From the NCBI RefSeq assembly GCF_026619415.1, contig NZ_JAOVZR010000003.1:124001-188000 (forward strand): DNA of 64,000 nucleotides. Direction: 5' to 3'. The position numbers were made by a program, and so were the translations under genes. The DNA is from Hoeflea algicola. GTDB lineage: Bacteria; Pseudomonadota; Alphaproteobacteria; Rhizobiales; Rhizobiaceae. The notes beneath the pieces were generated by a model that was not told where the DNA came from, searched no databases, and worked only from the letters and a program-made list of their open reading frames with translations. Below, piece after piece: positions 9,995 to 17,789 of the stretch; position 1 is the stretch's first letter, and each line of letters begins with the position of its first letter.

Positions 9995-10516
9995 GTGTAT
10001 CACTCCAATGTCCCCCGTTGCGCATGGCGCAGGGGGAAGGGTCACATGGGTCAATTCTCAATGGAAATTAGGCCGCTACCCGGGTCACTTCTGGGTGGAA
10101 ATCAACACTCTGCCGATCGAGGACACTGCGAATATCACAAACTGGATGAATTGGCTGCGCCAGTTCAATGTCTTTTTCTGCACGCCCCTCGACCTCGACT
10201 ACTCGATGCTGAAGGCTCTCCCGCTCGCCTATCAGATCGTCGAACCCGGCCGCCAGGGGCCCTCGCCTGCAGGAGAGCCGCGCACGGCGGTTCTCGGCGA
10301 CGACGGTCTGCCTCACCTGTACGCTGCCGACCATGACGGTTTGATGCGCTGGTATCGGTATCTATTCCTGGGGCGCGGCAAGCCCAGCACCCACGTTCGG
10401 GTGTTGAGTGCACAAGATCCGGCTGCCCTCGCAGCCACCGCTCCCGAAGAACTGCGCGCACTCCTGACCTCAATTGTCGCTCGTCTCACCCCGCCGCCTC
10501 CTGCGGGTGCCTGATC

Positions 10517-12400
10517 ATGCGCCTTATTCGGCCAGAGGACTGGCGCCCGAGCGGCATTAACGATCTCGAACCGGTGGCGTGGAATGCCCTGCGCCACGCC
10601 GGCTCGGCGTGTGTGGTCGCAGGCCCCGGCGCCGGCAAGACCGAGTTTCTGGCCCAGCGCGCCGTCTATTTGCTTGAGACGGGCCTCTGCCGAGCGCCGC
10701 ACCGCGTGCTGGCGATTTCGTTCAAAACAGATGCAGCCAACAATCTCGGGTCGCGCGTCCGCCAGCGGTGCCCGCCAGAGTTCGCCAACCGGTTCGTGTC
10801 GGTCACCTTCGACGCCTTCACCAAGAGCCTCGTCGACCGCTTTCTCAACGCCATCCCCGCCGACTGGCGCCCGACCCGGCCCTACGAAATCTCCTTCCCA
10901 AAGCGCAAGGCGATAGAGGGCTTCCTCACCCTCGCCCGGCTCAGTGCGCCGCCGGAATGGCAGGCGGAAATCGCCGGCTACAGCGCGAGCGACTTTGAAC
11001 CCAAGATCGTCGGTAGCTATCGGCTGCCCATGGGACCTATCGCGCCCCAGAACGCCGCCGAGTTCGCCATCGCCCGCTGGTGGGCAACGCAACTACGGCC
11101 AGACCAGCCCTCTGCACTTACCTTCGTCGGCATCAACCGGCTCGCGGAGCTGCTGCTCCGGGCCAATCCCCACATCCGCCGGGCGCTCGTCGCCACCTAT
11201 CCCTTCGTGTTCGTCGACGAATTCCAGGACACGACCTACGCGCAGTACGACTTCCTGCATTCGGCGTTCTCTGGCGGGCAAACCATCATCACCGGCGTAG
11301 GTGACGACAAGCAGCGGATCATGGTCTTCGCCGGTGCGCGTCAGGACGCCTTTCAGCGGCTGCAGGCCGATTTCGGCGGAGCAAGGTTCCCCCTCCTTTT
11401 CAACTTCCGTTCCTCGCCGGACCTGGTCGCGATCCAGCACATCGTCGCGCGCGCTCTCGATCCGAACACCGTCCCCACGGTCGCTCAGACCGCCCGTCAG
11501 GTCGATGGCGACGTGGCTCAGGTTTGGTCCAGCCAGACCATTGCGGCGGAAGCCGCCCACCTGGCGCAATGGATCGCCAATGACATTGCCACCCGCGGCC
11601 GGGCACCGCGCGACTACGCGCTCCTAGTGAAACAGAAGTCCGATGATTATGAGCATGAACTCGCTGGAGCCTTCGCCGTTCATGGCCTGCGGATTCGCAA
11701 TGAGAGCCATACTCTCGGCAAAACCTCGCTTCAGGATTTGCTATCTGATGACCTGAGCCGGCTCGCGATTGCGGTCTTCCGCCTGGGCGCGACACGCCGC
11801 GCGCCGGCCGCATGGCAGCTGGTCTCGTCTTCTGTCCTGGCGTTGCGCGCTACTGGGCAAGACGATGATGCGCGCGCGGCCAAGGTCGAGGTGGAACTCA
11901 GCGCATTTCTCACTTCCTTACGCACCGACATGGCGGCCACCGCCCCGTCGCGGCAAAGTGCTCTCGATTTCGTCAGACGGGTTTTCGAGTATCTGGATCT
12001 CGGGGCGATCGCACGAACCTATGCCGAATATGGCGTTGGCGACATGCTTCAGATCATCCTTGAAGCTTTTTGCATCCACTTCTTCGCTTCCGCCGATGGC
12101 GCCCCGAACTGGATGGCCTGCCTAGATGCATTCGAGGGGGTCAATCAGATTCCGATGATGACCGTCCATAAGAGCAAGGGGCTCGAATACGACACCATCA
12201 TCTTCGTTGGCCTCGACGACCGTGCTTGGTGGGCCCACACCCCAGGCGACCCCGAAGGCGTCGCAGCGTTTTTCGTCGCCCTCTCGCGGGCGAAACAACG
12301 CGCCATCTTCGCCTTCTGCCAACAACGCGGACAGCGAAACAATGTGGCTGAACTCTATCAGCTTCTGACTGATGCGGGCGTGCCTGAGATTGCGATATGA
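10517..12400 (+). CDS. UvrD/Rep-like superfamily 1 helicase (GajB-like)
   Basis: A 627-residue SF1A helicase with all core motifs: Walker A (VAGPGAGKTEF, near residue 36), motif II (VFVDEFQDTTYAQYD, near 232), motif III (ITGVGDDKQRIMVFAGA), motif V (MTVHKSKGLEYDTIIF, near 547) and motif VI (ALSRAKQRAIF, near 590). GajB of Gabija is a UvrD-like protein, usually somewhat shorter, that works with the OLD nuclease GajA in phage defence. Here the gene begins 2 bases after the OLD gene, so the pair would be co-translated. The frame is intact, but the IS21 element upstream may be polar on its expression. A DNA-repair helicase is less likely given this neighbour. Confidence 0.85.
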   Translation: MRLIRPEDWRPSGINDLEPVAWNALRHAGSACVVAGPGAGKTEFLAQRAVYLLETGLCRAPHRVLAISFKTDAANNLGSRVRQRCPPEFANRFVSVTFDAFTKSLVDRFLNAIPADWRPTRPYEISFPKRKAIEGFLTLARLSAPPEWQAEIAGYSASDFEPKIVGSYRLPMGPIAPQNAAEFAIARWWATQLRPDQPSALTFVGINRLAELLLRANPHIRRALVATYPFVFVDEFQDTTYAQYDFLHSAFSGGQTIITGVGDDKQRIMVFAGARQDAFQRLQADFGGARFPLLFNFRSSPDLVAIQHIVARALDPNTVPTVAQTARQVDGDVAQVWSSQTIAAEAAHLAQWIANDIATRGRAPRDYALLVKQKSDDYEHELAGAFAVHGLRIRNESHTLGKTSLQDLLSDDLSRLAIAVFRLGATRRAPAAWQLVSSSVLALRATGQDDDARAAKVEVELSAFLTSLRTDMAATAPSRQSALDFVRRVFEYLDLGAIARTYAEYGVGDMLQIILEAFCIHFFASADGAPNWMACLDAFEGVNQIPMMTVHKSKGLEYDTIIFVGLDDRAWWAHTPGDPEGVAAFFVALSRAKQRAIFAFCQQRGQRNNVAELYQLLTDAGVPEIAI

Positions 12401-12870
12401 CTGGGGTAGATCTGGCCAAATAGTGCGCGTCAAGGCCAAGCTCGGGCCAGATGCTGGATTGCTGGCCGAAGGATGGTGGAAGAACGATGCGAAGTTACCC
12501 GCTATTCCGACGATGCTTCGCTGACACAGCCAACAAGTCGCCGGCAAATACCGCCGTATTCCCCACTAGCATCTTGGGATACAGTTTCGGCCTTTAACAG
12601 GCTCCCACAGTCTCTGCTTCCAGATGAAGGCAGACTTCGTCTCTACGATCGGCACGGACGCGGGCTGCTGCCAAAGCTCGTCGGACAGGTGGAGGGCAGC
12701 TCTCGTTGCGTAGCCACCCCATACGCGAGCCCGCTACGCGTGAAGGTGCGTGAGGGCGCAAAACAATCGTTAAATGAATCGGTCTTTGACGTCGACATCG
12801 GGCCGTGAGTGGCGGTTGGTCCGAAAAGTCCAAGGTCTCGAAGCCGATCACATGACCGCGTGATGGCAGG
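12401..12870. other. Non-coding stretch after the defence operon
   Basis: About 470 bases between two convergent genes. The forward frame at 12473-12808 has no ribosome site or protein-like composition and I do not call it. No hairpin followed by a T-run was found for either gene. Confidence 0.4.
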
Positions 12871-13770
12871 TTAGGATGCAATGCGCTCGGCACAGATTGC
12901 GGCGACAGCTTCCTGCAGCGCTCTAACATGGTCCAGCAGCCACGTGAGTTCCTCAACTGTGATTTCGTATGCAGGCGAATAGCGTGCATCGACATAGGCG
13001 CGATCGAGGCGAGCAAATGCGCGCTTTGCGAACTTGGTGTCATTCGGCCATACGCCTATCAACTGCGGTGCTATCCGCTCGGCCTGCGAGCGCAGGAACT
13101 TCAGTTTGTGAGATTTGGGGCTGTAGAGGGCCGTAACCAGAAGAACGCAGTGATACAACCGTTCTGCGGCCTGATGGAGCTGAAAGGCTGCTTCAGGCAG
13201 GTTTCCGCGCTCGGCAAGGAATGCGGAGGCGGCCTGAAAAGCACCAGCGCTCGGAAACCAGTGCTCGTAATACCGTCTTGCCTCCGCGCGCGCCTCGTCT
13301 GGCTCAAGCGATTTTGGCGACGCAAGGGGATAACCTTGCAGTTCACAAAGGACGATTCCGTCGCGGGCGATATCGATGAAGAAGGGGCGCCCCTGCGCGA
13401 GTTGCGAGTTCACCTCCTCATAGGTGTGAACGATGAAGTTTACGGGCGCAGTCACATGATGGGTGATCGCCAGTTCCTGCACAAAGCGTTCGCCCGCTTT
13501 CTCCCAGGCTTCATACTGATCGGCAAAATGACTGTAATTAACGATCACCAGTAGATCGTAATCCGACAGATAGCCACTTTTGCGGTCCTCTACCCAGTCC
13601 CCGCGGGCATAGGAGCCGAATAGGATGAGCTTGAGAATCCGTCCGCGCTTGCTCTTCTCGGACAGCTTGGTTTTCTGGACTTCTTCGAATTCATCGAACA
13701 ATATTGCGGCGACGCGCTGCAGTTCGCGCTGCTTGCGCTCTGGCAGGTGTGTCAGCCTGTCGATGTTCAT
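12871..13770 (-). CDS. MNT-HEPN fusion protein (nucleotidyltransferase plus HEPN domain)
   Basis: The N-terminal half is a minimal nucleotidyltransferase of the DNA polymerase beta fold: LFGSYARGDW with the GSxxRG signature, then SDYDLLVIV supplying the Asp-x-Asp metal ligands. The C-terminal half is a HEPN-type helical domain (AAFQLHQAAERLYHCVLL). In two-gene MNT/HEPN toxin-antitoxin systems the nucleotidyltransferase AMPylates and silences the HEPN RNase; a single fused chain would combine both. The start is ATG 13770, preceded by AAGGA at good spacing; ATG 13791 is an alternative. It sits next to the defence operon in opposite orientation, in keeping with a defence or addiction role. Sensing or antibiotic-modifying functions cannot be excluded. 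Confidence 0.75.
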   Translation of the reverse strand: MNIDRLTHLPERKQRELQRVAAILFDEFEEVQKTKLSEKSKRGRILKLILFGSYARGDWVEDRKSGYLSDYDLLVIVNYSHFADQYEAWEKAGERFVQELAITHHVTAPVNFIVHTYEEVNSQLAQGRPFFIDIARDGIVLCELQGYPLASPKSLEPDEARAEARRYYEHWFPSAGAFQAASAFLAERGNLPEAAFQLHQAAERLYHCVLLVTALYSPKSHKLKFLRSQAERIAPQLIGVWPNDTKFAKRAFARLDRAYVDARYSPAYEITVEELTWLLDHVRALQEAVAAICAERIAS

Positions 13771-13884
13771 CGAAAAGTCCTTCAAATCCAATTCGTCATA
13801 GAATCGCAGCCTTCGGGCGAATGCCGCTGGCTGTCCAGTCTTATCAGGATCACACGGTCGTGCGAAAGGCGCATGATCTCGTCC

Positions 13885-14155
13885 GGCTTAAAGAGAACTT
13901 CGGCGCCACTTGTGTCATCCGGATTATCTCGGCAATCCTGCCGGTAGAGATCCGCGCCTTGTCCCGCAGCCGGGTCTTGTGGGACTGCAGGCCCTCGATC
14001 CCTGCCTCCGCAAATCACTCCTGCCAGCCCCAAGCGGTTGTCTTCAACTTGCCCGAAGGGGTCGTGATGGCGTGGGTGCCGAGCCCCTCGTAGGTCAGGA
14101 GGATGATCCGCGCCCGCCAGACATGCTTCCGGGCTGCGTCCCGATCAGAGATCGA
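13885..14155 (-). pseudogene. Degenerate IS630-family transposase fragment
   Basis: Reverse-strand translation gives SDRDAARKHVWRARIILLT, then GLGTHAI, a WGWQE segment, a stop codon (14016-14018), GIEGLQSHKTRLRDKARIS and GRIAEIIRMTQ. This order matches the N-terminal helix-turn-helix half of IS630 transposases (RA-IILL--GLGT--I, W-WQ-RF---GV-GLL-DKTR, RVAEVI-LTQ). The catalytic half is missing. Immediately after it, an in-frame VLFKPDEIMRLSHDRVILIR (13800-13920) resembles the tail of a VirD4-type coupling protein, but this is weak. The remnant borders traM and marks old mobile-element traffic at the right edge of the cargo. Confidence 0.6.
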
Positions 14156-14306
14156 GTGCTTCAAACCTATGGTGGTTCGAAACCGAAACAATCATGGCAA
14201 CCCCGTGCGCATGACAAAGATCCGGACGGACGAAACCAGATGGGAATCCCAATTCGGACTCTTCCGTTTGGGTCAATCCACTAACGTTCAGACTTGAGCG
14301 GGGCGG

Positions 14307-14636
14307 CTACTGGCGGGTCATGTCTTCCGGGAGTGGCGGCATATAACCCAGCTTGTTGATGACGGTCGCAGCGATCGGATGGTGGGCCTTCATCATGACG
14401 AGCGCCAGGCGATATTCATGTCGGCGTTGGTCAACCAGGGAATCCTCACCACTCCTTTGTTCAAGGGTATCGAGCAGTTCATAGAGCTCTTGCGCTTTTG
14501 CCAACCGACACCGTTGTTCGCGAATGATGTCGATCGCAAGTCGCTCAAGCTCGTCTTGCTCGAGTTCCGCGAGAATCGTTTCGATGGCATTCTTTGAGCA
14601 ATCGGGTTTGAGTTCAAGGCTGCGGATATCCGGCAA
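14307..14636 (-). CDS. traM: TraM antiactivator of TraR
   Basis: Small helical protein that binds TraR and blocks its DNA binding, setting the cell-density threshold for conjugation. Visible family features are LERLAIDIIREQRCRLAKA with ELYELL, and a C-terminal helix with ALVMMKAHHPIAATVINKLG ending GYMPPLPE, equivalent to TraM's ITIDAIRTHR, ELF and ILGFIP regions. The frame is open to 14885 but only the last 110 or so residues resemble TraM (about 102 residues in Ti plasmids). No ATG fits; TTG at 14636, after an AAGGGG-like site, is my choice and remains uncertain. In Ti plasmids traM lies directly beside traR; here they are separated by the 13-kb cargo. Confidence 0.8.
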   Translation of the reverse strand: MPDIRSLELKPDCSKNAIETILAELEQDELERLAIDIIREQRCRLAKAQELYELLDTLEQRSGEDSLVDQRRHEYRLALVMMKAHHPIAATVINKLGYMPPLPEDMTRQ

Positions 14637-14937
14637 TATTGCACCACCCCTTCGGCTTGGTCCGCGGTGCGCCCCCGCGAACAAACAAGATCTTGACCCC
14701 AAGCCGGGGGTTAGAAAACCGCCACAGACGGTCCCTGCGACCTTTAGCACCGAGGCACCTGGACATACGTCGCAGGCCCCCGGCCAATGGCCAGAGGATC
14801 CTCGGTGTCGGGTCGGCCGACACCAAACCGCTGTGGTGGGGTTTCTACGCCCCGAGGCAGCGCGTCCCGCCTCGGGGAAAAGCATATTTCATCAGGCTAG
14901 CGAACGCCAGACGCCAACCCGCATGTTTGCATTGAAT
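14637..14937. other. Intergenic region between AHL synthase and traM with hairpins
   Basis: No gene. A strong inverted repeat CCCCGAGGC...GCCTCGGGG (about 14852-14880, 10-base loop) and a second one GGTGTCGG...CCGACACC (about 14810-14830) can form hairpins. Neither is followed by a T-run, so neither is a standard intrinsic terminator; they may be processing or attenuation structures between the two reverse-strand genes. Confidence 0.4.
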
Positions 14938-15609
14938 TTATTCGACACTCGCAAAAAGTGCGGTTGCCGACGCTGGAGGGATTGCACCATCAGCGAGAAC
15001 TGATGAACGAAAACTGCCCACCGCTCCAAGCCGTGACCGCATGGCATCACTCATATCGAACAGACCAGCATAGGTCATGGTCTTCCCGATCCGCACTGGC
15101 GTGCCCACTTGTTCGAAGCGGCAATCGATCGACCTGAAAATGCGAGCCATTCGGGCGTCGAAGACCGATACGATGTGTTCGATACCGGCCCGCTGGGCGG
15201 CTTCAACCATCCCGCACAAAAGCTCGACGGTGATTCGGTTGACCAGGTGGTTCGCTTCTGCACGATCCCTCGCCTCGAAGATCCGCGGATTGACCGCGAA
15301 TCGTGAGCTTTCCCAGATCAACGGGCTTTCGACCGTACCACCAGGCATCAGCACGGAAAATACGTCCCTGAGCATGTTGGGGCCAGTCGTGGGGAGCAGA
15401 CGTACAGCGCCACGGAGTTGTCCTGATCTCTCATCGAGCGACAGAAGGTAGAGAGGGGTTTCGGAATCGAACCGGTCGATCTCCCGGCCGTTTTCGACTG
15501 TGACGTCCCAGCCGAGGCGACCAGAAAAGACTTCGGCCCGCATACGAAACATTGCGTCAAATAGGTCGGGATACTTGTCCTGATCGGCACTTTCGATTGC
15601 GAATATCAT
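14938..15609 (-). CDS. traI: Acyl-homoserine-lactone synthase (LuxI/TraI family)
   Basis: Makes the diffusible AHL signal from S-adenosylmethionine and acyl-ACP. LuxI-family invariant positions are present: FRMRAEVFSGRLGWDV near residues 21-36, EIDRFD, GAVRLLPTTGPNML, and WESSRFAV, in the normal order. Length (223) is normal for a LuxI homologue. In Ti plasmids traI heads the trb operon; here it stands apart, downstream of a LuxR gene in the same direction, so it may be a second signalling pair rather than the canonical traI. An inverted repeat immediately upstream (15617-15645) is a candidate activator site, consistent with positive feedback. Confidence 0.93.
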   Translation of the reverse strand: MIFAIESADQDKYPDLFDAMFRMRAEVFSGRLGWDVTVENGREIDRFDSETPLYLLSLDERSGQLRGAVRLLPTTGPNMLRDVFSVLMPGGTVESPLIWESSRFAVNPRIFEARDRAEANHLVNRITVELLCGMVEAAQRAGIEHIVSVFDARMARIFRSIDCRFEQVGTPVRIGKTMTYAGLFDMSDAMRSRLGAVGSFRSSVLADGAIPPASATALFASVE

Positions 15610-15616
15610 GATGGTG

Positions 15617-15645
15617 GTCTCCGTTCATTGATTGATGACGGAGAC
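15617..15645 (-). promoter_or_regulatory. Inverted repeat upstream of the AHL synthase
   Basis: GTCTCCGT at 15617-15624 and its exact complement ACGGAGAC at 15638-15645 are separated by 13 bases, just before the synthase start. The position suits a LuxR-type activator site, but arm spacing is wider than a classical 18-20 bp lux/tra box, and the sequence does not match the Ti tra-box consensus. Confidence 0.4.
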
Positions 15646-15695
15646 ACCAGTTACCGGCTGGGTTCTGAGACGAACATCCGGTCCAACAGCGGAGT

Positions 15696-16433
15696 TTACA
15701 AGGGATCGAAAAGCAGCCCGGCTCTATGAGCTATCGAAACCGCATGAGTATTGCTCGTGGCATGGAGCTTGTGGCGGGCGCTCTCCAGATAACAGCGCAC
15801 GGTGTGCTGCGAAAGGCCCAGAATGACAGCACATTCCCAGGCCGTCTTGCCCTCGGCGATCCATTGCAAGCATTCCAATTCACGCGGAGAAAGACTGACC
15901 GGTTCGTTCGCATGCCCCTTAATGCTGAGCACACGATCATGGATGTGCATCGCAAGGACCTGAAAGTCGCGCATATAGAGTAATTTCGCGCTCGCCCAGT
16001 CCCGGGCGGAAAGATCTGACGTCACGGAGAACAAGGCACGATCGCCGCGGCGGCCGTGCACCGGAACTGTCAGTCCGCGGCTCCCGATACCGAATTCGCC
16101 GGCTTCACCAAAAAAGGTCTTCAACCGCCCCGTAGGCTTTCCGAACTCGTCCCAATCAAGGGGAAGCATACGGTGAAATCCAAGACGAACAACAGGATCG
16201 ACATCGACATACTGCCGGTTCTTGTAGTGCGCGACCCACTCGGGAGGATAGGTTACGGCGAGGTAGGGATCGGTCTCATTTTGACCGGTAACGCTGACAC
16301 CAAAATAAGCAATGGTATTCAATGCGTATTGGGATGCCACGTCTTTCAAAAACCGGATAGTTGAATTCCGGTCAGCAACATCTGAAATTTTTGAGAGTGC
16401 GTCCATCAGATCGGAATCTGCGATATTCTCCAA
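15696..16433 (-). CDS. LuxR-family autoinducer-binding regulator, partner of the AHL synthase
   Basis: A 245-residue LuxR-type protein. The autoinducer-binding domain shows YPPEWVAHYKNRQYVDVDPVV (Trp, Tyr and Asp ligand contacts) and FGIGSRGLTVPVHG; the C-terminal helix-turn-helix reads LSPRELECLQWIAEGKTAWECA, then LGLSQHTVRCYL and AVSIAHRAGLL. It lies 86 bases upstream of the AHL synthase in the same direction and is the natural receptor for that signal. It differs clearly from the traR product at 512, so the plasmid carries two receptors and one visible synthase. A dyad at 16505-16520 upstream may be its control site. Confidence 0.9.
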   Translation of the reverse strand: MENIADSDLMDALSKISDVADRNSTIRFLKDVASQYALNTIAYFGVSVTGQNETDPYLAVTYPPEWVAHYKNRQYVDVDPVVRLGFHRMLPLDWDEFGKPTGRLKTFFGEAGEFGIGSRGLTVPVHGRRGDRALFSVTSDLSARDWASAKLLYMRDFQVLAMHIHDRVLSIKGHANEPVSLSPRELECLQWIAEGKTAWECAVILGLSQHTVRCYLESARHKLHATSNTHAVSIAHRAGLLFDPL

Positions 16434-16504
16434 CGTCCTACCTTTCCCGGAACCTGAGATTCGGACGCAATATTTCCATTATGAGTCGCATATGCAATGC
16501 ATAG

Positions 16505-16520
16505 TTGTCGAACTGGACAA
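16505..16520 (-). promoter_or_regulatory. Lux-box-like dyad upstream of the luxR gene
   Basis: TTGTC-GAACTG-GACAA is a perfect 5-bp dyad in 16 bases, about 72 bases upstream of the LuxR start. Its size suits a LuxR-type or other dimeric regulator. Function is inferred from placement only. Confidence 0.3.
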
Positions 16521-16565
16521 ATTCTAGATCGTCAGCTTCCGGGCGTTGTTTGATGGGGAATCCTG

Positions 16566-17789
16566 TCAGGTATTAAAGGCGATGACGAGCGGCACGCCGA
16601 ACAGCGACGCCCAGGCCAGGGCGGCCGCCTTCTGGATTGCAACGATGTTGGTGTCGCCGGTCCACCAGCCATTGCCGGTTGCCACGATGACGCTCGGTTT
16701 GTAGATCATCGATTGCAGGATCGGCCAAACCAGGAGCTGCTCGTAGCAGATCAGAGGAGCGATGAGCGTCCCGGCAAAACTGCCGGCAGGCTTTCCAAAG
16801 ACATGGGCCGTTGCGCCACCCGATGTCCAAGGTTGCCACATCGAAACCGGCACCGGCATGCGCTCGCGGTAGACGATGTGCGCGCCTTTCCCAGACACCT
16901 CGATCATCGCATTGTCATAGCCCACAGCTCCAATAATGATCGCACCTCCGTTCACCGTCACATCAAGGTCCTGAAGTGCGCGGACCCAGAGGTGTTCGGT
17001 AGTCGGCGTCCAGATCCCGAAGGCGCTTTCGGGAAGGACGATGTTCTTCGCGCTGGCTTTCGCCGCATCCTGAACCAATGCCAACGTGGCGAGATGCTGC
17101 GCATAATCTGCGTGTTCACCGGGAGAGGCATAGTTAAAGTGCGTGTCGATGCCGATCCAGCCTTCCGGTGGATGCGGTTCGCTCCAGTCTAAGGACGACA
17201 AGGCGAAAACAGCTCCTATGACAAGAGCAACGATCGGCCATGCCCGCGTTGTCATCGCAGATAAAGCGTGAGCCATGGCAATCAATCCAAACCAGCCCAG
17301 ATCTGGAAACAAGACGCCTGCGGCCGTGATTGGGTTTGCCCACCCGATGATGCCAAAGGGCGGAACGCTCATCAGGATCCATGCAAGCGCGTAGCGCAAC
17401 GATCGGTGCCATCCAGATTTTGAAGTCCAAAGCATGCTGTGCACGAGTACGAACAGAAACGAGGCCGCGAGCCACAGGGCAAGCCCGAGCCACATATCAC
17501 TCGCGTAGAAGATTGAGACGCCAACAGGCAGCCCGTGCGATGCTGCAAGGAAATAGGCCAGCGCCACCAGCCCCGCGACCAACCGGTTGGGTGCTAACGC
17601 CCAGAACGTTGGAAACAGGACAGCGGCGGGCAAGGCCAGCACCGCGCCACTCCAGGCAATTGCACCGACAGTGGCGCTGCCTGCAACAAGACCGATGCTG
17701 ATCAAGCCTTCACGGAACGAAGGTGAGGACGGGTGTCGCCAGCCCGAGAACACCGGCGGCCGGGATCGGCCCGAAATATCGTGAGTCAT
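16566..17789 (-). CDS. traB: TraB conjugation protein, nitrilase-like membrane protein
   Basis: Ti-type TraB: an N-terminal block of several hydrophobic segments (residues about 30-190) followed by a carbon-nitrogen-hydrolase domain. The domain shows the catalytic Glu in [12 protein letters not shown] and the nucleophile Cys in APLICYEQL. The position that is normally Lys reads [12 protein letters not shown], with Arg or Glu instead, so catalysis may be altered or lost. TraB raises conjugation efficiency; its mechanism is unknown. The start is set at ATG 17789, which overlaps traF by 80 bases; TTG 17705 just past the traF stop is an alternative, and the frame is also open upstream to 17843. 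It is the last gene of a traA-traF-traB operon. Confidence 0.88.
   Translation of the reverse strand: MTHDISGRSRPPVFSGWRHPSSPSFREGLISIGLVAGSATVGAIAWSGAVLALPAAVLFPTFWALAPNRLVAGLVALAYFLAASHGLPVGVSIFYASDMWLGLALWLAASFLFVLVHSMLWTSKSGWHRSLRYALAWILMSVPPFGIIGWANPITAAGVLFPDLGWFGLIAMAHALSAMTTRAWPIVALVIGAVFALSSLDWSEPHPPEGWIGIDTHFNYASPGEHADYAQHLATLALVQDAAKASAKNIVLPESAFGIWTPTTEHLWVRALQDLDVTVNGGAIIIGAVGYDNAMIEVSGKGAHIVYRERMPVPVSMWQPWTSGGATAHVFGKPAGSFAGTLIAPLICYEQLLVWPILQSMIYKPSVIVATGNGWWTGDTNIVAIQKAAALAWASLFGVPLVIAFNT

Larger units (their letters stand above)
7605..10107 (-). mobile_element. IS21-family insertion sequence, complete, 2503 bp
   Basis: Ends are inverted repeats beginning TGTTGATTTCCACCCAGAAG at both tips and continuing to about 28 bp. 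A second inner repeat of the type TTTCCAT-GAGAA-TGACCCA lies inside each end; multiple terminal repeats are typical of IS21. The element is flanked by an exact 7-bp direct repeat CTCTGCC (7598-7604 and 10108-10114). It carries overlapping istA and istB. Removing the element plus one repeat restores the OLD-gene frame, so the insertion is recent on an evolutionary scale. Confidence 0.95.
6038..10514 (+). pseudogene. OLD-family ATPase/TOPRIM nuclease (GajA-like), frameshifted and split by IS21
   Basis: The start is ATG 6038, after a GGGAGG ribosome site. The N-terminal ABC-type ATPase has Walker A GVNGAGKT at residues 32-39. Further on come a signature-like LSDGQRSLFHLAM, Walker B LIAIEEPENNLAP and SSHSP, then a TOPRIM domain with LGEGASEE and LLDLDW. 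Two lesions are visible. Near 6620 the frame jumps between NWSQE and VRDTFTNAG; restoring one base in CAGGAG-TCC rejoins them. At 7604 the frame runs into an IS21 element. Joining 7604 to 10115 restores FDALP-IEDTANITNW and continues to the stop at 10512. Repaired, the protein is 655 residues. It lies 2 bases before a UvrD-type helicase gene, the GajA-GajB arrangement of Gabija. As it stands the nuclease is probably inactive. Confidence 0.85.

Noticed and set aside
8083..10336. Forward frames of 222, 171 and 337 residues inside the IS21 element
   Set aside because: They are antisense to istA and istB, whose motifs and overlap are unmistakable.
12473..12808. 111-residue forward frame after the helicase gene
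   Set aside because: No ribosome site, no hydrophobic or helical pattern and no recognised motif.
14852..14880. Intrinsic terminator between traM and the AHL synthase
   Set aside because: The hairpin is strong but lacks a T-run on either strand.
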